Part shown: positions 1-11,064 of the stretch, piece by piece | Numbering within the stretch: position 1 is the first letter of the stretch | How the letters are laid out: each line of letters begins with the position of its first letter | Assembly (NCBI GenBank): GCA_033961575.1 | Contig: CM066730.1 | Span: 132,932,023 to 132,996,022, forward strand | Direction: 5' to 3' | DNA length: 64,000 bases | Origin: Aselliscus stoliczkanus | Taxonomy: Eukaryota > Chordata > Mammalia > Chiroptera > Hipposideridae | Program-made: the position numbers and the translations under genes | The notes under the pieces: generated by a model | Databases searched by the model: none | What the model was told of the DNA's origin: nothing | The model's input: only the letters and a program-made list of their open reading frames with translations

Positions 1-850
1 GAAGCTTCAGGCTCAGCACTGGCACCAAACCAGAATTTACATTAACCTGGTGACCACAACTCTTTCCACTCTAGTGACTCCCTAAGACCTTGCCTCCCCC
101 AACTTACGTACCACATGAGGCTTTATCAGTGGCTGAACCTTAAGGGAACTGGCAGGTGGCAGCAGGCCTTCGAGTGTCCTGGCATTTTGCAGAGTTACCC
201 CAGGCAACTCTAGTGGCAGACATCCTTGGTTTGCAGCATGGCTTCTCCAACATGCTCCAGGTTTAGCAGAGGCAGCAAACTATAGATCGCTTTGTAGCTC
301 CTACCAGGTAGTTCCCAAATAGTTACAGGCAGTGGGTGACCTGGACCTTCCCTGGAGCCCAAGGCCCCGGAACCAACATACTTAGAGGTTGGCTTCAGAC
401 CACAGCAGAGCCCAATTAGACCCAAAAAAGGCACACACAAAAGGCAGTCTCAACAGGCACCGGTGCCCACTGTGGCGAATCCCACTCAATGGGATAAGGG
501 CCCTACACAGCAGCCTGAAAGCTGTGGCTAAACCCCAGAGCCAATCAGCCTGAGGGTCAATCCCACCCACTGATGTGCCAATAGCAACAAAAGCTCAACT
601 ATAACACGAGGGCACACACAACCCACACAAGGAGAATAAGAGGTTCAAATTTCCATGTATAAAACAAATAAGTCATGGGTATGTAATGTACAGCATAAGG
701 AATATAGTAAATAGCATAGTACAGTGTCAGATGGTTGCTGGACTTATGGCTATCACTTCTTTAGGAATATAAATGTTGAATAACTGTTATGTACACCTGA
801 AACTAATATAATATTGTATGTTAGGTATATTTTATAGGAATAGGAGTTCA
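1..850 (+). mobile_element. LINE-1 fragments
   Basis: The first ~640 bp (GAGCCCAATTAGACCC, CCAATCAGCCTGAGGGTC) resembles an old L1 5' end. It is followed by an L1 3' end (AAGTCATGGGTATGTAATGT, CACCTGAAACTAATATAATA). The missing middle implies a deleted or rearranged element. Confidence 0.6.
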
Positions 851-1739
851 GTGCTGTTTACAAATATGTTCAGTTTTGGGTAATTTGAAAATTACACGTT
901 CATATGTGATTTCCTTTGTATATATTTTAATAGAAAATTAAACATAAAAAAATAAAGAGAATAGAAAAAAATTTTTAAAACAAAACTTTTTTTCCTCAAA
1001 AGAACTGTGCTGCCAACCATTAAAATAGCAACTTTCCCCCAGCTCATTAATTGAATTACATAAATAGAGTCCAAGAGTTAATACTTAAAAATCACTTTCA
1101 TTTTATTAATAAATTTAACTAAGTGTGATCCCTGACAGCAAATATGCCTAAATCACATTAAAGTGCTCTCCTAGAATGGCCATGAGGGGGCGGTAACACC
1201 AAAGCATCTGTATGTTTCAGGACTATCTATTTCCCTCACCCACCTCACTCTCACCCCTTCAGCTAAGTCAAATGTTAACATCTTCAGCCTTCGTGCCTCA
1301 GGGACAGACATCCCAAGTGGTCACTCGTGGGGATGTGGCACACCAAATGTAGCACTATTAGGACATAGTTTGGGTTATTTTGGATTTACACAGCATTCTT
1401 TGCCAACTTCATTGAAAACATGTTTTCATGAGAACTCATCTCATTCCACCTACTGCCAGCTAAATTTATCTCCACAGAGTTTAACAACATGGAATGATTA
1501 ATTGGGGACCAAGCCATTTCCTGAGTACTTTGGACATAACTGATTCTGTGACTGTGATTCACCCTCATGGCTTCAGCCGTCTGTCCCTGAACAAAATGCA
1601 TTTATTTATGTTTTCTGTGGTTTGTTGGTCTCTCCTTTCCTCCTTTCAAATACAAACATGGTTCATTTGGAAAAGCATAATTGTTTTTTTCCTCTTTTTC
1701 TTTCTAAACTAGTTTTAATTAAAACATAGTTAAAGAAAT

Positions 1740-2126
1740 CCTATTACGAGCTTAGTCATATCACCACTCCTGCTCAAATTCCTATAATGACTTGGTATCA
1801 CTAAGCAAAAGTCAAAGTCCTTACAGTAACCTATACATAAGGGCCACAGGATCTGTCCAGCCCCTATACACACTGTCTGTCTCCCTCCACTTTCCCAAGC
1901 TCCTTGCTAGCCACTAGGCATGCTCCGGCAAAGGATCTTTCCACCTGCTCATTCCTCTTCTTGGATCACCTCCTCCCACTGCCACCCCAATAACTGCATA
2001 GGTCTTTCTTCACTTCCATCAAATGTCATCTTCTAAGTAAGCCTTTCCTGGCCACTTTATCTTAAATGGAAACCATTATCACCTGCCCACACCCACACAC
2101 ACTCATGCACATTATTTTACCCTTTC

Positions 2127-2158
<32 letters not shown>

Positions 2159-2345
2159 CCTTAGCATTTCTATTGACATACCATACATTTTACTTATTTA
2201 TGTAGTTTATTCTTTACTTCCCTACAAAAAAGTAAGCTGTTTGGGGGTGGGAGGTTTTTTTCTGTTTCATTCACTGCTATATCACCAGCTCCTAGGATAA
2301 TATCCAGTACACAGGAGGTGCTCAACAGAAATTTATTGAAAAAAT
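1740..2345 (+). repeat. L2-type LINE fragment
   Basis: Decayed L2 pattern (GACTTGGTATCACTAAGC, TCCACCTGCTCATTCCTCTT, TTCATTCACTGCTATATCAC). A T-rich insertion lies near 2128-2157. A second L2 piece follows at 2395-2660. Confidence 0.55.
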
Positions 2346-2659
2346 GAATAAACAACCACCAAAAAACCCCAAGAATCGCACCTTAAAAATGGGTCCCATC
2401 GTCATGCTTGTTCTTTCCTATTATTTAAATCTCTGCTCAACAATCATTTCCATCCAAGCTATTCAAGTAGCCCTAGCTACAAGTCATTCTGTATGCCGCT
2501 ATCCTGATTTATTTCTTCATAACATTCACCACTGTCAAAGTATATTATTCAAATATTTGTTTATTTTAAAAATTATTAGTTTTGCCCATTTGAAAGCAGG
2601 TTCCATGAGGGCAGAGAATTTGCCCTGTTCACTCTCATGTCTCCTCAGCTTAGAATGGT

Positions 2660-2940
2660 TTTGTTTTGTTTTTTTCAAAAATCATTTTACCACATATATG
2701 TGGATCTATTTCTGAATGCTTGATGCTATTCTATTGGTCTATATGAGAGTCCTTTCTCCAATACCACACTGAACTAATGTACAATCTTATATATAATAAG
2801 GCTGGAAATCAGGTAGTATATTAATTTCTCCCAAAAATCTTTCTGGGATTTTAATTGGGATTATATTGAATCTATAGATCAGTTTGAGGAGAATTGCCTT
2901 CTTAACAATATTTAATTAAATCCAGTCAGGGATGTATATC
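2660..2940 (-). mobile_element. LINE-1 ORF2 fragment
   Basis: TATTCTATTGGTCTATATG, ATACCACACTGAACTAATGT and GGGATTATATTGAATCTATAG: reversed 3' ORF2 sequence of an old L1, broken by stops. Confidence 0.7.
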
Positions 2941-3321
2941 TAAAGGTCCTATAAGCAGTGAGGGCCCATGCCTTATTCCCTGGCAGCACTCTGGGAAGGT
3001 GGCAAGACCTGACTGGGAAAAGAACTTTATAGTTTTAAGCCTCATCAGATGTCCTTGCACTAATAAATGGTGGCCCAAAAGGTGCAGAAACCACTGGTCC
3101 TAAAGATATCATATAATCGGAGACCATGAGTATCTCAGCAGTGACTCATGATGGGTAAGGATCATCAGTGGGAGAGGCAAAAAACTTGTTGGCTTAAGGT
3201 CTGAGTTCTCTATGCTGCCCTATGTTTCAACTCCAAGAAAACTGGAGATGAATTTCCCATCAGTTCAATGATGTGGGAGGCACAGAGTAAAAGCTGATAT
3301 AAGAAAAACAAGTAAATTAGA

Positions 3322-3814
3322 TGTATTAGTTTGGGTTCTCCAGAAAAATAGAATGAATAGGATATAGATGAATAGAGATAGAGTTAGAAATAGAAATATA
3401 GAGATATCAGGGCCGGCCGAGTGGCACAGTGGTTAAATGCTGGCCTTGGAAGCCAGCGGCCCCGGTTCGGTGCCACATATGAGGGCCAGTGACACTGCCC
3501 TAAAAAAAAAAAAAAAATATAGAGATATGTAAAGAGATGTATTTATTGTAAGGAATTGGCTCATGTGAATATGGAAGCTGAGAAGTTCCAAAACTTGCAA
3601 GTGAGCAAACTAGAGATATAGGAGAGCCCAAAGTCTGAGAATCAGGAGAGCTGATGGTATAAGTTTCAGTCCAAGTCTAATGAGTTCTACCCACACTGGG
3701 GAGGACAAACTGCTTTACTCAGTCTACCCTCATAGACTCACCAGGAATAATGCTTAACCAAATATCTTGGCAACCCATGGCCAGTCAAGCTGACACACAA
3801 ACTTAACCATTACA
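3322..3814 (-). mobile_element. ERVL-type (MLT2-like) LTR
   Basis: Plus-strand reading begins TGTATTAGTTTGGGTTCTCC and ends CTTAACCATTACA, the reverse of the MLT2-like LTR pattern recalled from memory. Interrupted by the SINE at 3409. No internal viral gene seen. Confidence 0.65.
3409..3517 (+). mobile_element. Short tRNA-derived SINE inside an ERVL-type LTR
   Basis: GGGCCGGCCGAGTGGC start, A box TGGCACAGTGG, B-box-like GGTTCGGTGCC, ends GACACTGCCC plus a poly-A tail. Flanked by the duplicated ATATAGAGATAT. Confidence 0.9.
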
Positions 3815-6739
3815 TGAGATAATTGTTGTACCTGAGTTTTTGGACTATGATTCATACTTGTGACACTAGAATCACTTTTGTGACTCTGTTCAGGAAGATA
3901 TACATCCACAGGCCAACCTTAATAGAAAAGTAGAGAGGAGAAAAAAAAGAAATTATAGAAGCTTTTCACAATTTATCAAGAATGAACCCAAGCATTTCAT
4001 TTTTAAAATAGTGCTGAAGGTAAGAGAATATGCATTTTAAAATACTAACAAGATAGCACAACAAAGCATACTTGTATAAATATACTAGTTTACCTGTGAG
4101 TTAATATAATTCAGTTATCAGCTCACTCTTTGTTTCCATATTGGCTAAGAGTTGTATCACACCCAAGCAAGCTGCAAAGGAAGAACTTAAGAATTTTTCA
4201 ATGTGTTGAAAGAAGCCAACTTGAAAATTAATTAAAGACACCTTTAATAAGACACCACATAATCCTAAATTGCCAAGGACTAAAAAGCAGAGTCTAAAAT
4301 ATAGGTCACAATCTATTCTTTTTAAACAAAAGATTTTTAGCTAAAACTATTTAATTTTACTACACTAACCCTTCTCTAAGAAACTCCATATCAATTAAAT
4401 TGCCATTTCATATTCAGAGTTCCTACTATGTGTTAGCTGTATTTTACCTGATTGAAATATTTCTCACTCCAAGAATCAAGAAGTCCAAACCAAAATCAAT
4501 TTCACCTAATAAAGCATGTGAAATGAAACACTTCTAATTGCTAATACTGTCCCCAAATAACATGGGATTCAACAGTTCTCTAAAGTTTTTGAGCACCTGA
4601 ATAATCACTTGGGTTATCTCAAAAGCAATGGGGTTCCTAATCCCACCAATTTGGCTGAGAATAAAAAAGACCTTAAGAATTGACTGATGTCAGTAGTCTC
4701 CAACCTATGTCAGGATAATTTCAGATAATGAAAAAATGTATTTAGAAAAATAGGGACAAGTAAATAAACAAAACAATTTCTTGACATTGCCTGAACTAGT
4801 CCTCAAAATTAACAGTTGCTATAACTCAGATACCTGTGGCCACTGCTTCGTCCATCTATAAGGGCCACTTTAGTTACTCCCCAACTCAACCCTCTCTTAT
4901 CAGGAACTATACCTGGCCAGAGTCCCAACTAGCACATAACTTCACTTCCTAGATTAAAAGCTGTATCACTTAAACTTTTTCATTTCTCGAGCTATAAAAT
5001 GCTAGTTGGAATAGTTTGTAACAAAAAAAATAGAAGAAAAATCAGTGCAGATTTATTCTATCAAATTAAAAATCATATTATAAAGGAACACATTTTTTAA
5101 AATATGGCACCAGTTCAAGAATACATACATTTTAAAAAAGAGAGAGAAAATCCAGAAATAAACTAGGTGGATCTAAAATTTTACTATGTTAAAGATGATA
5201 TTTAAAATTAAACAAATTGTTTAACCAGCTTATTAACTTGCTGAGAGGCCTGGCTAAAGATATCAGGAAAAATACTCTTGTCCATTACCATTTACCAAAG
5301 TCAATTCTAGGTGAATTAAAGATAAATGCATTTTTAGTGAACCTAAATGCTCTAGGAGAATATATTTTTATTCTCTTGGAATAGAGAACACCTTTCTAAG
5401 AATACATACAATTTCAGATTTCAGGGGGCGGGGGCAGGAGAACTAACATATTAGGCTACACAAAACTCAGAAAATTCTGTAGGTAGAAAAATTACATAAA
5501 CAAAGTTTAAAAATCACAAGACTACTTTTCACTAATTATCTGATAAAAATATACACATTTGCAAAATATAAGAAACAAGGCTTAGAATTTTAATATGTAG
5601 AGAACTCATTCAAATCAATAAAAAAGATAAATGCCCTAAAAAGAGTAGGCAATTTATAAGAGATAGAGAAAACATTTATGAAAAAAATTCAATATTATCA
5701 GTTTTTAAACATATGTTCAATTTAAAATAACACTAAGGTGTTTTTTTCCTGAATTAGCAGTTCTTTTACAATATTAAAAACCTATTTTGGTAGGGAAAGA
5801 GCGTTCTCAAGAACTGTTGAGCAGGAAGATGGTTTGGCATCATGAAAAATGTGTATACGCTTCAACCCACCTTTGCTCTTCTGGAAAAGCATGTTAAAGA
5901 ACGAATGAAGGATGTTCACGAAGGCTGGTGCGTCCCGCAGAATTTCACATAGCTTTCTCATATCTTTGAATCTGAACTCAAAATGACTTCTTCACATGGC
6001 CCCACCCTAGCTAAAGTTGTGAGGCTTAATATACTATTTATCCCCCTTTCCTACTATCTTTCCCACCTAGCACATCATGTATTTTGTTTTACTTTATTTT
6101 TCAGTTACAGTTGACATACAATATTATTGTTTTTAATCTAGTTTTTATTTTTCTTCTCCTCCTGAAATATAAACTCTATATAGCAAGTAATTTTGTCTGT
6201 TTTGATCACTGCTATGGCCAGGGACAATCTTAGATTTTGTGTGATCTGACACTTCTACAATTTTGGGGTCTTCCCTAAAAAAGTGCTTTTAAATAAATTT
6301 TAAATTTTCAAAGTAAAAAAAAATGGCATAATAAGATATTACAAAATCTCGAAAAGTGACATGCAGGTACATTAAAATGCCTTCATAATTTGAATTATTT
6401 TGGTCTGGATTCCTGAAGATATTGTCCCATAAAGCCTGGAATAACTGATATACTTTCCTTGTCATTCAGACAAGAGTTCATTCTTTCATACATTGTTTTG
6501 CAGATTTATTGATATATCAATCAACATACCATAAAATTCACATTTAAAGCAATGTTTTTAAAGCAATGGTTTTTAGTATAGCCAGAGTTCTGCAAAAATC
6601 ATCACAATTTAGAACAATTCCATCACCCATAAGTTTGTACCACACTTAGTTGATGAGACCTTTTGGTTGTTTCCACTTTTTTTGTTTGACTTTTCGTTTA
6701 GTTGTTGTTGTTGGGTTTTTTTGTTTGTTTGTTTTTTTA

Positions 6740-6860
6740 ATTTTTGTATTTATTTATTTATTTATTGAGGGCAGTGTCACTGGCCCTCATATGTGGGACC
6801 CGAACGGGGGCCACTGGCTTCCCAAGCCAGCGCTTAACCACCGCGCCACTCGGCCGGCCC
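6740..6860 (-). mobile_element. Short tRNA-derived SINE
   Basis: Reverse copy of the ~110 bp family (GGGCCGGCCGAGTGGCGC on the minus strand) with a T-rich/TTTA tail at its left. Inserted in an L1 fragment and directly abutting a second SINE. Confidence 0.9.
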
Positions 6861-6872
6861 TGTTGTTGTTGT

Positions 6873-7010
6873 TTTTAACTGAGCCATTCTGCCACCTGTT
6901 GGCTGCTCAGCGGCTGCTCAGCTCCGGCCGGGAATCCAACAGGCAACCCTGTTGCTCACAGCTCGCACTCTTGAGCGAGCTCGTAACCAACTGCGCCACT
7001 CGGCCAGCCC
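6873..7010 (-). mobile_element. tRNA-derived SINE, 'gagctcgctcaagagtgcgag' subtype
   Basis: Minus-strand start GGGCTGGCCGAGTGGCGCAG, then the GAGCTCGCTC/GAGTGCGAGC hairpin and GCTGAGCAGCCAACAGGTGGC. Same subtype as 43165-43338. It is a different source from its left neighbour, so two insertions occurred side by side. Confidence 0.85.
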
Positions 7011-7725
7011 AGGCTTTTTTTATTTTTTATTTATTTTTTTGAGATGAAATTCATGTCCTACACGATTTACCCTTTCAAAGAGTACAGTCCAATCAATGCC
7101 TTTTAGTATATTTAAGAGTTGTGCATCACCTCCACTAATTCCAGAACATTTTCATCCTCCAAAAAAAAACCCTGTACCCATTAGCTGGCATTCCTCACTC
7201 CCCTTTCCCTCAGCCCCTGGAAACTACATATGTCCACTCTTTCTATAGATTTGTTTATTCTGGACATTTCAGATACATGGTATTATACAACATATGGGCT
7301 TTTGTAACTGGCTTTTTTTCACTTAATATGTTCTCAAGGTTCATCCATGTTGTAACACGTATCAGTACTTCATCTCTTTCATCATTGATGGACATTTGGA
7401 CTGTTTCCACTTTTTGGCTACTATGAATAATGTTGCCAGGAACATTCATTTGAAGTTTTTGTGTGATGGTTGTTTTCATTTCTCTTGGGTCTATGCCTAG
7501 GAAGAGAATTTGTGGGTCATCCCGTAACTCAATGTTTAACATTTGGAGGAATTGCCATTTTTATATTCCACCAGCAATTTATAAGGGCTCAAAATTTTCC
7601 ACATCCTTGTCAACATGTATTGTCTGTCTTTTCTACTCTAGCCATCCCTGAGAGCATAAGGAACGCTATTAATGAAACATTTCAGCTACACTCAGTCTTC
7701 ATCAAGAAAACATCTCAGAGGTAGA

Positions 7726-7836
7726 GATTTCTTTCTTTTTTTTGAGGGCATTGTCACTGGCCCTCATATGTGGGACCGAACCGAGGCCGCTGGCTTCCCA
7801 AGCCAGTGCTTAACCACTGCACCACTCGGCCGGCCC
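7726..7836 (-). mobile_element. Short tRNA-derived SINE
   Basis: Reverse copy with a T-rich left end; ends CGGCCGGCCC. Flanked by the duplicated AGAGATTTCTT. Confidence 0.9.
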
Positions 7837-9311
7837 AGAGATTTCTTGAGGAAGCTATAAAACAAATCTGTGGGTTCATAAGGAAAAGAAACAACTATGA
7901 AAAGTAGGACCAGCTGAAAGCTTACCCTGAGGAAGGGCGACGGGGTTGCCCTTTTCTAAGATAGTACCATCCTTTTCTATAAACTGCTGGAATGCTTTTT
8001 CCACTTTACTTGGGAACACTGCCATTTTCTGTGCAAGTCATCGGGTTCCAAGGCACGCCCTTGAAAAATAAGGAGGCAGCGTTTTGTGGTGATTGCACAA
8101 TGCAAATATTGGTGAGTTTCAGATGTGGGGAAGATGATTCCAAGGCATATTCTTTCCGGAAAAGAGTTTAATCAGATTGTTGTTTTTCTTAGGACTACAT
8201 GATATCAGCTATGCTAAGAAAACTGATTGGTAGCAGTAGAAAGGTGGGTTTTGGAATGTGAAGAACCTCACTTGGAAGGTGGGGCAGGCTAGGAGGGCCT
8301 CCGAGTCAGGAGAGGCCAGCACACCTCACAGGAGTGTGCCTGGGCCCCAAGGGTGGTAGGGGATGGAACGGGCTGCTAAAAGTGACCTAAGAAGGACTTT
8401 GATTTTTGGAAAAGATGTGGAAATGTACATACACTTCCCTTCCCCCACTGTTCACACTAACCTGTTTCCAAGACCCAAATCTCAGGCAGGGACCTTGAGT
8501 CTTATAGGCCAGCTGCCACCAAAAGTTTGGCCTGATAACTCAATCACCAACACATAATATTGTTTCTGTGGGCAAAGTATTTCAAAGTCTACCTTAAACC
8601 AGTTGTTTGGAATGTGATAGAGAATACCTTCCTAAGATTACTTCCTCGTAGGCAATTCTTTATGTGTAATCTCAATTTGAGAATGTAACCAATATGCTTT
8701 GAATCTCCAAAATGTATTTTATAGTATGTAGAAAAAAAAGAAAATTTTGTAAGGAAAAAAAAATGCCCAATGTTTCTGTCACCAGGATGAAACTTTTGCA
8801 CTGTACGTTCACATGTAGCAATATTTTCTATTGACATTTATTACTTTAGTGAAACGTCAGCACTTCAAAACAAATGTCTTCTGTTTTCAGACACATAGCA
8901 AATCCAAAAATCTACCATTTCAATAAATCATTCCATTAATAGAGAATAGCCAAAAATATTCTATATGCAAGTACTTTACATTATTCTGAAAATACAATCA
9001 AGAGTCAATGATTTAAGGCTACACATTAAGGCTACCTTGGTTATTTGAAATGTGTATAAGCAACAAAAACTTTTTTATTTTTTGCAAAAGACAGTATACA
9101 TTAAACACTATTCCCATCCTAGGAAAAGAAGAGCTATCACAAACCAACTAGACATTCAAAATGGGATTTATAACTTATTGCTATTATTCTATTGCAGGAC
9201 AGATTATTGCTCGAAACGGCCCATTTTAGAACACCAAGAAATTCTCATTTTTTTCTTATCTTTCAAGTCAAACTACATCAGAATAAGAACTTTTAAAATT
9301 AAACTTTTGTT

Positions 9312-10947
9312 TTGTGTTAAAAGTAAAATTTATTACAATACAATAAATGCAAGTGTTATTAAAAATGCTGGTTAAAATCATAAAGTGTCTATATAATTTG
9401 TCTAATATAAATATTGGAAGTAACAACTTTAACAATTCTGTATGTACATATAACATTGAAAACATAAAATCATGCACAAGGTCAAACTACAACTTTGCAT
9501 ATTGTCCTTTCAGGCATCACTTTTATCTTCTCCTGGTCCCAGCGTCATTCCAGAATATGAAGGAGTGTGCTAATAACTCAAATTACACATTTGGAGGGTT
9601 CAGTGTTTTGAATGTATGTCAGTTATCCCATATTAATGCTTTAAAATCATTGCTTATATTCTGATCAAGTGGTTCTATTTCCCATATCTCCCTTTTTCAA
9701 CAGGTCTTGGACATAAAGTTGAACTAGAAAAACTGATTATGGGGTCCACCATGACATGTATCCTAATGATTCATTCAGAAGTAGCATAAAGTGTTTTATG
9801 AAAGGAGATTCCAGAGTCATGAAAGAGTTAAGAGCAAATCAGAACTGCTGGGAGTGACAGATGGAAGGAAGGGGGGGGGGGGGGAGAGAAAGAGAGAGAG
9901 AGGGAGAGAAAGAGAGACAGAGAGAGAGAGAGAGAGAAGAGAGACAGAGAGAGACAGAGAGAGAGGAGAGAGTTGGGGGAGAGGGACGGACAGGGAAGGA
10001 GTGGGACAGAAGTGTGAGATTATAAAGGGAAATGAAGCAGAATTACCTATGTATTCTTCTCCATCCTACTAAGACAGTTCCTGGGGTCTCAGCAACTGGT
10101 TCCAGCCTGGCCTCCCTCCCCTGCCACCCCAGTGGAGCTCTGGGGTTATTGTGGTCCCCCAGCACTGTGAAGCCAGCCACTGCCTTTCAGACAGTGAGAA
10201 GGCACAGCTGTCACCTACTGTGGACACTTCAGAAATATGAGGAATAACCTCACGGGTTGCACATTTCACAAATATTGAAAAGAGTGTGAACTAGGCCTCA
10301 ACATGAGGGGAGGTGAAACGATTTTTACAATTGAGCAGCGAACACCCAAAGAGGTTAAGTGGTTCAGCCAAGGGGAAGAAAAGGAAGCTATATGTGATGC
10401 TTATTCCTCTAAGACTCCTCATACGATTCATTTGGGATCTCATCCCAATGTACTGGGGTCTCAGATCTTGTATTTGTAATAGGCTCTTCGGAGATGCTGA
10501 TGCTATCTATGGACCACAGCAAGGGTCTACCACACAAAGAGGAAGCCACCTCTGTCTCTCTGGGCCACAGGTGTGTCTTGGGAAGTCCTGAGCAGAACCG
10601 AGAGCTACTCATAACCAAGCACATCCCCAGGCAAAAGGTGCAGATGCACTGCATATGTGATCAGCTGTCTACAAGACTCTGTTACTATATTCTCTGAGAG
10701 CACCATGACTATACAAATAGCCAAACCACATAATTCAAATTGAGTAAATGGCGTGGTCTATTTGCTGGGAGTATAATTAATCTCTTTCTCATGCAGTCCT
10801 CTTTAACGTGAACATGATATAAAGGTATATAAAAACCAAAAACAAAAACCCAGCATATTGAATTTCATAGTAAAAGGCCACATGTGCACGCATATCCGTA
10901 TAGTATGAATGATAAGAAATGAAATGCATTTTTATCAAAATAAAGTG
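9312..10947 (-). other. LEPROT: Probable LEPROT 3' UTR
   Basis: Sequence after the LEPROT stop with little recognisable transposon. The first well-placed minus-strand AATAAA I noticed is at 9334-9329, so a 3' UTR of about 1.6 kb is proposed. Other candidate signals lie further on, near 9067 and 8836. The proposed UTR contains the G14/GA tract at 9871-9992, which is C14 followed by TC repeats in the transcript. The end point is inference only. Confidence 0.4.
9871..9992. repeat. G14 run followed by GA-rich tract
   Basis: Fourteen G then AGAGAAAGAGAGAG-type purine repeats with GACAGAGA interruptions, to about 9992. Pure purine on the plus strand over ~120 bp. Confidence 0.95.
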
Positions 10948-11064
10948 CTACCACTGCTCCCAGCTAAAATCATCTCCTCTTCCAAACACAAGGAAAAAAC
11001 CTTGAATTGTAAGGAAAATGACTGCATTGCCTGCCAACACAAGGCCACAGGCTCCCCACTTGAT
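10948..11064 (-). CDS. LEPROT: LEPROT coding exon 4 (117 nt, stop codon)
   Basis: Acceptor TTTCAG, then ATC AAG TGG GGA. It encodes 38 residues from [13 protein letters not shown] to DDFSWEQW and ends with TAG at 10950-10948. The fourth membrane segment lies here. Confidence 0.96.

Larger units (their letters stand above)
6490..7660 (-). mobile_element. L1ME-type LINE-1 3' region, interrupted by two SINEs
   Basis: CATACCATAAAATTCACATTTA, CCAGAACATTTTCATCCTCC, CAGCCCCTGGAAACTACATA and GGTTCATCCATGTTGTAACA form the known reversed L1ME 3' pattern, split by the SINEs at 6740-7010. Confidence 0.75.
1..9311 (-). other. Region downstream of LEPROT, probably LEPR 5' intron
   Basis: No LEPR coding exon is recognised. 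LEPR is expected off the left edge, because in mammals its transcripts start at the LEPROT promoter and pass over LEPROT. Content is L1 fragments, L2, an ERVL-type LTR, SINEs and two unexplained open segments (5871-5971 and 7926-8025). Unique AT-rich sequence fills 3830-5760 and 8040-9310, where I see nothing further. Confidence 0.5.

Noticed and set aside
3415..3480. tRNA-like sequences with A and B boxes (here and at other SINEs)
   Set aside because: They are SINE heads with poly-A tails and target duplications, not functional tRNA genes; cloverleaf pairing is incomplete.
9791..10072. 93-codon frame rich in Arg/Glu
   Set aside because: Translation of the GA repeat; not a protein.
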